Positions 57,063 to 64,000 of a DNA stretch of 64,000 nt are shown piece after piece (the stretch's first letter is position 1; every line of letters begins with the position of its first letter). Made by a program: the position numbers and the translations under genes. The notes below the pieces were generated by a model. The model was given only the letters and a program-made list of their open reading frames with translations, did not search any database and had not been told where the DNA came from. This stretch comes from Salinimonas chungwhensis DSM 16280 (GTDB lineage: Bacteria > Pseudomonadota > Gammaproteobacteria > Enterobacterales > Alteromonadaceae). The stretch covers positions 62,001 to 126,000 of the forward strand of contig NZ_KB899376.1 in NCBI RefSeq assembly GCF_000378185.1. Reading direction: 5' to 3'.

Positions 57063-60000
57063 ATGACATTTAAGAAACACCTTTTGGGATCTATGATCTC
57101 AATGGCAGTTACTGCGGCAATGGTACCAAGTGCACTGGCCCAGCAGGTAACGGTTCCAGATGCAAGTAAACTAACTACTACCGGACCGGTAAAAGCTGCG
57201 CGCTCGCAAACAGGTTTGTATATTGTGCAACTACGCGATAAAGCCGGTGTTACCTATGCTGCAGATATTGGCGAATTGGTACCCAGCAACAAGGTGGCTG
57301 CAGGAAAGGGGAATCAATATAATGCGAAGAGCCAGAAGCTTGTAGATTACACTAACAAGCTAAAATCCAGACAACAGGCCATAGCAAACTCTGCCGGTGA
57401 TGTTGATGTAATTCACAACTATGTTCACACCTTCAATGGCTTTTCCGCCAAACTTTCTGACGACCAGGTAGAAGCGCTTCGCAATAATCCGGATGTAGTG
57501 GGCGTATGGGAAGACGAACTGCTAAAAGTGGATACAGCTAACACGCCGGAATTTTTAGGGTTGACCGAAGGGCAGGGGCAACATGTTTCGGGCATTAAAG
57601 GCGAGGACGTAATCGTCGGTATACTGGATACCGGGATAACGCCTGAAAATCCAAGTTTCTCAGGTGAGGGCTATAGTGATCCGTCGACGTTAGAAGACTG
57701 GTCGGGTGTGTGTGACCCGGGCGAAGACGACACGTTTTCCTGTAATAATAAGGTTATTGGAGCACAGTATTTCGGTGATGGTTTTGCCGCTGTGTATCCT
57801 ATCCAAACCGAACTGGGCGAGTTTATCGGCCCCCGTGATGCAGATGGCCATGGGAGCCATACTGCTGGCACAGCAGCAGGTAACGAAGGTGTTCCTGCTA
57901 TGAAAAGTGGCGGCGAGCTGGGTGTAATGTCAGGCATTGCTCCTCGTGCCCGTATTGCTGCATACAAAGTATGCTGGAATTCAGATTACACCACGCCAGA
58001 TGGTGAAGACCAGGCAGGTTGTTTCCCATCAGATACAATGGCAGCAATTGACCAGGCCACGGCTGATGGCGTTGATGTTATTAACTACTCTATCGGCGGT
58101 AGCCGCACAGACCTGACGTATCCACCAACAGCAGCTATGCTTCGTGCAACTGCAGCTGGTGTATTTGTGTCGGTTTCAGCGGGCAACTCTGGCCCGGCGG
58201 CACAAACTATTGGTACGCCGGCACCCTGGGTTACCACCGTAGCTGCATCAACATACGAAGGTTTTAGTCAAACCAATGCACTGGAAGTGACCAGCAACGG
58301 CTCGGCTGAACAATATCCGTTTGTTGAAGGTTCTATCACCAAGCCACTTGCTGAAACCGGACCGGTATCCGGCGAACTGGTGCTGGCTGAGCCTCTCAGA
58401 GCATGCTACGACGATGGTGCAACACCTTCTCCGCTGGCTAATGCTGCTGAAGTTGAAGGTAAAATCGTACTGATTCAGCGCGGTGACTGTGCCTTTACGC
58501 AGAAAGTCATCCGCGCCGTGCAGTCCGGCGCCAAAGCGGCAGTCATTTATACTGTTGAAGGTAACCCGATAACCTCACTGGGCGGCGATTATGTGGGTGA
58601 AATTCCTGGTGGCATGATAGGTGCCCAGGATGGTGATAATCTTGCTGCCGCATTAAACAGCGGCGAGACGCTTAATGTGGAACTAAATGCGTCAATTTTC
58701 GTTCCGCAAAAAGAGGAAGGTAATATCATGGCGGGCTTCTCGTCACGAGGTCCTAACCTGTCTACCGAAGATGTTATTAAGCCTGATATAACCGCACCTG
58801 GTGTGCGCATACTCGCAGCAACAACTGATACCCCAATGTTTGGTAATCAAGGTGAGCAAGTGGCTTATCTAAGCGGTACTTCTATGTCGTCTCCACATAT
58901 TGCGGGTATGGCTGCGCTGTTGATGGATCAACATCCGGACTGGAGTCCGGGTCAGGTTCGCTCCGCACTTATGACCACGGCTTATCAGGGTGTCACAAAA
59001 GAAGATGGCGTTATTCCGGCTGACCCGTTCGATTTTGGTGCCGGACATGCTGCGCCGGTATCAGCAATGGAGCCTGGACTGACATATGACGTTGGCTTCT
59101 TCGATTATATGGCGTTTATGTGTGGCTTGGATGAAGACAGTTTCGTAACACAAGAGTCTGGTTTTGCATGTTCTGATTTTCAAGCGGCCGGTTTCTCTTT
59201 GGATCCATCACAGCTTAACTATCCCTCAATTTCTGTGGGTACACTTGATTCGGAAAAAACTATTTTCCGAACAGTGACAGATGTTACCGGTTCTGGTGGC
59301 ACGTACACTGTGTCACTGGAAGGTCTTGAAGGGATTGATGCTACAGTAAGTACATATGATGCAAACGGCAACCTGACTGCATCACCAGATTTAGTGGTCA
59401 CACCAGGTGGCGTAGCTGCTTACGGCATTACGATGTCGAAAAACGAAGAAGCAGTGATTGATCAGTGGACATTTGGTGCAATAACTCTTGAAAGCGCAAC
59501 CTCAAGCGTTCGCAGCCCAATTGCGGTCAAGCCTGCTGTTGATATTAAGATTGATGTGCCTGAGTCACAGGTAATTAACCTGCGTCGTGGACGCGGCAAC
59601 TTCCCTGTTCAGATGAACTACTCTGGACGTACCAGCATTGATTATGCAGGTCTGGCCCCGCTGCTGACTACGCCTGATCAGGTAGAGCAGGATCCATCGC
59701 AAACCTTTGCGTTCCTGGGAGCAGGTACAACATACACCGCCTGGCTGGTGCCAGAAGGTTCTGAGCTAGCGCGTTTCTCATTGCGCAACGAGCGGGTGGC
59801 TGCAGAAGGCGCTGATTTGGACCTGTATGTTTACCGATGCGTGGAGTTCTCTTGTTCGCAAATTGATGCTTCATTAAATGCAGGCTCAGACGAAGATGTG
59901 ATCATAAGAAATCCTGAACCAGCGGCCGATGGCGCTGTAGGCACCTTCTATCTAACGATGGTTCATGGCTGGTTTGTACCAGGTGGCGTTACAGATTACG

Positions 60001-60200
60001 AGCAAATGGTTTGGGTTGTTAATGGGAAAGAACCTAACCTGCGCGTAAGTTCGTCAACCCGTGCGGTAGACAATCGTTTTAACCGCGTAAATATTATGAC
60101 GCGTGGTCTGGAGCAGGATAGCACCTATATGGGGACTGTCAGCTTCTTTGACGATGACGGTATCCTACAGGGCACAACTGCACTGGAAGTGCGTAACTAA
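57063..60200 (+). CDS. Secreted subtilisin-like (S8) serine protease with PA domain
   Basis: A 1045-residue exported protease. Signal peptide about 1-26 (ending SALAQ). An I9-type propeptide covers about 50-150 (IVQLRDKAGV...NYVHTFNGFSAKLS). The catalytic triad is intact: Asp189 (ILDTGITPENPS), His263 (DGHGSHTAGT) and Ser607 (LSGTSMSSPH). A protease-associated domain (PA, about 440-540, IVLIQRGDCAFTQKVIRAVQSGAKAAVIY) is inserted between the His and the Ser, as in many extracellular subtilases. The C-terminal part (about 690-1045) has Fn3-like modules. A GGGAG ribosome site precedes the ATG. It lacks a PEP-CTERM tail. Confidence 0.95.
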   Translation: MTFKKHLLGSMISMAVTAAMVPSALAQQVTVPDASKLTTTGPVKAARSQTGLYIVQLRDKAGVTYAADIGELVPSNKVAAGKGNQYNAKSQKLVDYTNKLKSRQQAIANSAGDVDVIHNYVHTFNGFSAKLSDDQVEALRNNPDVVGVWEDELLKVDTANTPEFLGLTEGQGQHVSGIKGEDVIVGILDTGITPENPSFSGEGYSDPSTLEDWSGVCDPGEDDTFSCNNKVIGAQYFGDGFAAVYPIQTELGEFIGPRDADGHGSHTAGTAAGNEGVPAMKSGGELGVMSGIAPRARIAAYKVCWNSDYTTPDGEDQAGCFPSDTMAAIDQATADGVDVINYSIGGSRTDLTYPPTAAMLRATAAGVFVSVSAGNSGPAAQTIGTPAPWVTTVAASTYEGFSQTNALEVTSNGSAEQYPFVEGSITKPLAETGPVSGELVLAEPLRACYDDGATPSPLANAAEVEGKIVLIQRGDCAFTQKVIRAVQSGAKAAVIYTVEGNPITSLGGDYVGEIPGGMIGAQDGDNLAAALNSGETLNVELNASIFVPQKEEGNIMAGFSSRGPNLSTEDVIKPDITAPGVRILAATTDTPMFGNQGEQVAYLSGTSMSSPHIAGMAALLMDQHPDWSPGQVRSALMTTAYQGVTKEDGVIPADPFDFGAGHAAPVSAMEPGLTYDVGFFDYMAFMCGLDEDSFVTQESGFACSDFQAAGFSLDPSQLNYPSISVGTLDSEKTIFRTVTDVTGSGGTYTVSLEGLEGIDATVSTYDANGNLTASPDLVVTPGGVAAYGITMSKNEEAVIDQWTFGAITLESATSSVRSPIAVKPAVDIKIDVPESQVINLRRGRGNFPVQMNYSGRTSIDYAGLAPLLTTPDQVEQDPSQTFAFLGAGTTYTAWLVPEGSELARFSLRNERVAAEGADLDLYVYRCVEFSCSQIDASLNAGSDEDVIIRNPEPAADGAVGTFYLTMVHGWFVPGGVTDYEQMVWVVNGKEPNLRVSSSTRAVDNRFNRVNIMTRGLEQDSTYMGTVSFFDDDGILQGTTALEVRN

Positions 60201-60259
60201 AACAACATCAGAATGTCGGGGGCCGGATGGCCCCCACTTATAAAAACAGGAATACACTC

Positions 60260-60820
60260 ATGAAAAATTTAAAAACGTTAATTGGCGCAGCGGCGCTATT
60301 GGTATCAACGTTGGGGACGTCACTTTCAGCCAACGCGGCGATGATTACCCAAGAAGGGCGTATCAACGGCGAGTCTATTTTTAATCTTAGTGCAAATCTG
60401 GACGAAGATGCGCTGGATAGTGCGATTGAAAATGACCCGTTCTTTGATCCCACCGAAGCCGACAACTTCTTCAATCCTGAAATTATCACCTTGACCAGCC
60501 TGAAGCTTTTTGGCGAATCGGTGGATTTAGGTAATGTATTTCAGTTTGACGTGGTATTTAATGCCCTGGATTTAAGCCGGGGTTTCGATTTACTGACATT
60601 GGATTTTTACTCAGAAGCACTGATGACTGGTTTGTCTTTTGAATTTGACAGAGCATTCTCTGGATCTAATTTAGCGACCTTCTATTTCCCCAATGATCCG
60701 GATTCAAACTTCACTGTATTTGGTGACGATGTTGAATTTTCTGTAGTTCCAGAACCTTCAGCGTTTGCAGTATTTGCACTGGCAATGGGTCTTATGATGG
60801 TTCGCCGTCAACGCAGTTAA
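60260..60820 (+). CDS. PEP-CTERM sorting-domain protein
   Basis: A 186-residue exported protein. Signal peptide about 1-28 (ending SANAA). C-terminal exosortase signal is classic: VPEPSAFAVFALAMGLMMV then RRQRS. The mature part is acidic (ENDPFFDPTEADNFF) and beta-rich. The ATG at 60260 follows CAGGAA; an ATG at 60227 in frame is unlikely. It lies 59 bases after the S8 protease on the same strand and may be co-transcribed. No exosortase gene is in the window. Confidence 0.88.
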   Translation: MKNLKTLIGAAALLVSTLGTSLSANAAMITQEGRINGESIFNLSANLDEDALDSAIENDPFFDPTEADNFFNPEIITLTSLKLFGESVDLGNVFQFDVVFNALDLSRGFDLLTLDFYSEALMTGLSFEFDRAFSGSNLATFYFPNDPDSNFTVFGDDVEFSVVPEPSAFAVFALAMGLMMVRRQRS

Positions 60821-60848
60821 TGCTAACTGAGCATTATTGAGATGGATA

Positions 60849-60875
60849 AAAGCCCTGATAGCAGGGCTTTTTTTA
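60849..60875 (+). terminator. Rho-independent terminator after the PEP-CTERM gene
   Basis: Perfect 9-bp arms AAAGCCCTG (60849-60857) and CAGGGCTTT (60862-60870) with a 4-base loop, followed by T residues to 60874. Confidence 0.92.
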
Positions 60876-60999
60876 TGGGCTGTTTAAACGCGTTGTATAG
60901 TGATCAGTCAACCGACCATGCATGCCTTTAGCGTGGTTGCATATCGTCTATAAAACAGCAATACTGACCTTTTTGTTTACTTTCAAATCAGGGGGTTAC

Positions 61000-62403
61000 A
61001 TGAACTTGCTATGGCGAGCTATAGTTTTAGCCCCGCTCTTAATTATTGCCAGTAACGCCCAGGCAAAATCTTCATTGGCGTACTGTGCGCAGAGCAACTG
61101 GCTACCCTATGAAGGTATCCGCGACGGGCGTCATATCGGAATGATTGCTGATTATATGTCAATTATCAGTAGCTTAACTGGTATTACATTCAGCGCTGTG
61201 GAAGTTGAGAGTTGGCAACAGGGGCTTGATTATCTCAATAGCGGTCGCTGTGAGATGGCCATGGTATTTGAAATGGCGGCTGTTGATCGCAGTGATATCA
61301 GCTTATCACAACCATTTTTGCAAATTTCTTATGTGTTGGTCACCCCTGTCAGCACCCAGTTATTAAGCGGTTACGATGCTATAGGAGAACGCATTACAGG
61401 CATAGTTGAAGGGAATGCACATGGTCAGTACATAGCTCGTTACTATCCAGCCATTAGCACCGAACCCGTAGCCAGCGAACAGATCGGCCTCACCAAACTG
61501 GCAGAAGGGGAACTTGATGTTATGGTAGTTTCCCTTATGGGGTTTAATAATTATTTGCGTAAGCATAATGATGGTGAGCTCACAATCTCTGGAATAGCGG
61601 ATCCTATCAGTAATCTAAGGTTCGCACTTAAAAGCAGTGAACGTAATGCATTACTAAAAAGAATCAACGGTGCTATTAGTACCATTCCTGACCGCAAGCG
61701 GGTAAAAATCCTGCAAAAGTGGAATAAATCTGTTAGTTATACACAAGACGATTTTTGGAAATACGCTGTGCTTACTCTTGCCGGTATGATGGTCGCGGGC
61801 GCGTTGCTCTGGCGCCAGCGAGGTCGCAGACAATGGCAGTCGACCCTCATCAAAAGGCGGCGGGAAATAGATGCTCTGCAGTCAGTTCTTTTAGAAAAAA
61901 ATCGTACCATTGAATTTTTAAGCAATCATGATTCGGAATCCGGATTGTATAACCGTAACTACATGATTCAAAAAGCGGAAGAGGAAGTGGCACGATTTCG
62001 GCGTTTTCAGTCGCCGGCAACGCTTGTGGTGCTTGATGTTCTGGCTTTGCAAAATGAAAGCAGCCAGCCCAAACGCGTAAAAGAATCAACGTTGATGCGA
62101 CTGCTAGGCCGGGTTTGTCTTACCACCGTCAGAGATGTTGATGTAGCAGCTCGCTGGAGTGTGGATCAACTGGTGTTGCTGTGCCCACAAACTAGTCAGG
62201 CTGACGGCCATTTACTGGCAAAAAGGTTGGTAGCCCGTCTTGAAGAGTCTGCAAAAATGCAGGGATTCCGAATAACATTAGCCGCTGGTGTTGCCGGTTT
62301 ACTGGATAACTGGTCTTTTAATGATTGGTACGAGCAGGCAAGCAGTATGTTGTATCAGGCCCGCAGACAGGGCGGTGGCATTGCCACCCTGCCGCAGTAT
62401 TAG
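61000..62403 (+). CDS. Periplasmic-sensor protein with SBP_bac_3 domain and degenerate GGDEF
   Basis: A 467-residue protein. Signal peptide about 1-22 (ending NAQA), a periplasmic solute-binding-protein-like domain (about 25-245, YCAQSNWLPYEGIRDGRHIGMIADY), one membrane segment (about 257-275, YAVLTLAGMMVAGALLW), a linker coiled coil and a GGDEF fold (about 320-465). The active-site loop reads RWSVDQLVLL where R(G/S)GGDEF is expected, so diguanylate cyclase activity is almost certainly lost. It is likely a ligand-sensing receptor signalling by another route. ATG 61000 follows AGGGGG; the open frame from 60922 is not used. Confidence 0.88.
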   Translation: MNLLWRAIVLAPLLIIASNAQAKSSLAYCAQSNWLPYEGIRDGRHIGMIADYMSIISSLTGITFSAVEVESWQQGLDYLNSGRCEMAMVFEMAAVDRSDISLSQPFLQISYVLVTPVSTQLLSGYDAIGERITGIVEGNAHGQYIARYYPAISTEPVASEQIGLTKLAEGELDVMVVSLMGFNNYLRKHNDGELTISGIADPISNLRFALKSSERNALLKRINGAISTIPDRKRVKILQKWNKSVSYTQDDFWKYAVLTLAGMMVAGALLWRQRGRRQWQSTLIKRRREIDALQSVLLEKNRTIEFLSNHDSESGLYNRNYMIQKAEEEVARFRRFQSPATLVVLDVLALQNESSQPKRVKESTLMRLLGRVCLTTVRDVDVAARWSVDQLVLLCPQTSQADGHLLAKRLVARLEESAKMQGFRITLAAGVAGLLDNWSFNDWYEQASSMLYQARRQGGGIATLPQY

Positions 62404-62435
62404 TAATATGCTTTGGTAATTTGCCGGCATTATCA

Positions 62436-64000
62436 CTAATCGTTGATAAACCCTTCGTTGGCCTTAATGGTGAGTGGATGATAGCCCGCTTTTGCTTCAT
62501 TAAACGCCTTTGTGGCGAGTTTCTTGCCCTGAGGTGTCTTCGCAAGTTCCCGGTACAAAGGTTTTACCAGCTTGTTACGACCGATATTCACCAGGTATTT
62601 GTAAAGTCTGTCATAGGCCGGTTTGTACTCATTTTTTACCGCAATCATTAACCAGCTATGTGCAATCTCATTGTTTTGAGATTGTGTGAGAGAAAATGCG
62701 TTATCAAGCTCCTCAAGCTTTTGTGCAGGTAAGCTGTCAGGCAGATTGTTCAGAAAATATAGCCACTCATGGGTTGTCCATAACGTGGTGTCGATTTCAT
62801 TAGCGTCACGCTTGTCGGTGAGCCATCGCTGTCTTACCTCATCGATGTCTGAAAATGCGTCGGATTGCGGTTCAGGAGCTCCTTCAGGCAAACCCGGCTG
62901 AAATATCCACTGTTCAATGCGAGCGCGACTTAACTTCTCTGGATAGTCTTTCAACAATGTTTTATCAAGATAAGTCAGAAAAACATCGGTAGTAATACTT
63001 TCAAATGCAAAATGCTCAAAATAATTCAATAAGAACTTATCAAATGCTTCACGACCAATTTTCTGTTCAATTTCTCTTAACATCAGCGCTCCCTTTTCAT
63101 AGGGGATATCTGAAAACACCTCATCGGCGTTGCGCCCGCGCAGGTCTATGGCCAGTTTTTGGTCGGCTTCAGGCAGCGCGTCAATATCAGACTGCAGGCT
63201 CTGATACCCAAGAACTGCTTCCATATTGTAGCGGTCTGGTCCATATAACATTTCCATAATGCGGTATGTCAGGTAGGTGGTGAAACCCTCGTTTAACCAT
63301 AAATCCCGCCAGGTAGCATTAGTGACAGTATTGCCTGACCAGCTATGAGCAAGTTCATGCGCAATAAGGGAGACCAGACTTTTGTCACCCGCAATTACCG
63401 TTGGTGTGATAAATGACAGGCGAGGATTCTCCATGCCTCCGAAGGGGAAGGAAGGTGGTAGAATAAGCAAATCATAGCGGTCCCAGCGATAGGGGCCGTA
63501 CTTTTCTTCGGTGAGCTCAAGCATACTCTCAGTATCCTCAAACTCAGCTGCAGCGGCTTTAAGTAAGGCCGGTTCAGCGTAAACACCGGTTCGGTCACCC
63601 ATTGCCTGAAACTGAAGGTCGCCAATGGCCAGTGCAATAAGATAAGACGGGATCGGCTGCGGCATCGAAAACGAATAGTCGCCGTCGCGCTCTGTATGCG
63701 GGTTATTTGACGCGCTCATCACCGCCAGAAGATTTGCCGGGGTTTTGATATTGGCATCATAGGTAATGCGCACCTGTGGTGAATCCTGGAGCGGAATAAA
63801 ACTCCGGGCATGTATAGCCTGTGCCTGCGTAAATAAAAACGGATGTTGCTTGCCGGCAGTTTGCGCCGGTGTCAGCCACTGAACGCCTGAAGCCTCCGGC
63901 GACGTGTGATAATTTACGGTGACTTGCTTTGCGTTTGCTGGCAGTGATATAGACAGCGGTGTGCCGAGATTCGCATCTGATGCGCCCAGTGAATAATCTA
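62436..64000 (-). CDS. M1-family aminopeptidase, leukotriene-A4-hydrolase type (N-terminus outside window)
   Basis: Zinc metallopeptidase that removes N-terminal amino acids. The frame stays open to the window end, so the start lies beyond 64000 and the internal GTG at 63773 is not the start. Reading from the edge it includes QAQAIHARSFIPLQDSPQVR, the LTA4-hydrolase-type substrate region, then GGMENPRLSF, the zinc motif HELAHSWSGN with the second Glu in WLNEGFTTYL, and a C-terminal helical domain. About 520 residues are visible. Confidence 0.95.
   Translation of the reverse strand, partial: DYSLGASDANLGTPLSISLPANAKQVTVNYHTSPEASGVQWLTPAQTAGKQHPFLFTQAQAIHARSFIPLQDSPQVRITYDANIKTPANLLAVMSASNNPHTERDGDYSFSMPQPIPSYLIALAIGDLQFQAMGDRTGVYAEPALLKAAAAEFEDTESMLELTEEKYGPYRWDRYDLLILPPSFPFGGMENPRLSFITPTVIAGDKSLVSLIAHELAHSWSGNTVTNATWRDLWLNEGFTTYLTYRIMEMLYGPDRYNMEAVLGYQSLQSDIDALPEADQKLAIDLRGRNADEVFSDIPYEKGALMLREIEQKIGREAFDKFLLNYFEHFAFESITTDVFLTYLDKTLLKDYPEKLSRARIEQWIFQPGLPEGAPEPQSDAFSDIDEVRQRWLTDKRDANEIDTTLWTTHEWLYFLNNLPDSLPAQKLEELDNAFSLTQSQNNEIAHSWLMIAVKNEYKPAYDRLYKYLVNIGRNKLVKPLYRELAKTPQGKKLATKAFNEAKAGYHPLTIKANEGFIND

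Noticed and set aside
62436-63773. GTG at 63773 as the start of the aminopeptidase
   Set aside because: The frame continues open to the window edge and the residues upstream match the conserved M1 family sequence.

Overview
The window looks like a chromosomal segment of a marine gammaproteobacterium, most likely an Alteromonadaceae member (Alteromonas/Salinimonas-like). That placement is inferred from gene families and conserved neighbourhoods: infC-rpmI-rplT-pheST-ihfA, nagZ/mfd/csiV/lolC, a liu leucine-catabolism operon with a MerR regulator, and PEP-CTERM proteins. Base composition and codon style look even throughout. I saw no tRNA, rRNA, IS element, prophage, CRISPR array or integration scar.

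Layout. 1-5250: translation and nucleoid operon (infC 3' part, rpmI, rplT, pheS, pheT, ihfA) with a structured infC-rpmI leader and two clear terminators. 5337-7074: a small membrane-anchored unknown, a cold-shock protein with its terminator, and a long gene-poor stretch. 7075-10343: a sulfur/persulfide module of two divergent operons (persulfide dioxygenase, two YeeE/YedE half-transporters and a BigR/SqrR-type ArsR repressor on one side; a TauE/SafE exporter and a rhodanese on the other) sharing a perfect inverted repeat that is a good operator candidate. 10321-23620: YbaK deacylase, penicillin-acylase-like hydrolase, NagZ, an SLC13 transporter, PduO-type cobalamin adenosyltransferase, CsiV, Mfd, a PilZ-like protein, one LolC/E permease without LolD/LolE, and a purine phosphoribosyltransferase.

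23879-28212: a PEP-CTERM protein and a large secreted GH43 arabinanase-like enzyme with two Ig-LamG modules. 28231-36671: CbiM-like membrane protein, XthA, then a light-signalling cluster: heme oxygenase (makes biliverdin), bacteriophytochrome HWE kinase with its own receiver, and a REC-PAS-GGDEF-EAL protein, followed by two unrecognised genes. 36843-48293: DUF2750 plus SufE, glycosyltransferase, PanE-like reductase, HDOD protein, thioesterase, alpha/beta hydrolase, GlgC, SRPBCC protein, MFS and Nramp-like transporters.

48304-56691: the complete liuRABDCE-type leucine/isovalerate degradation operon and a divergent thiolase, with two LiuR-like boxes between them; together these would take isovaleryl-CoA to acetyl-CoA and acetoacetate. 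57063-64000: a secreted S8 protease, a second PEP-CTERM protein, a periplasmic-sensor protein with a degenerate GGDEF domain, and the C-terminal part of an M1 aminopeptidase running off the window end.

The strongest candidates for new biology are the phytochrome/c-di-GMP cluster with its two unknown neighbours, the Nramp-like protein lacking the metal-binding motif, the sensor with a dead GGDEF domain, and the DUF2750-SufE overlap. No wholly new multi-gene system is obvious.
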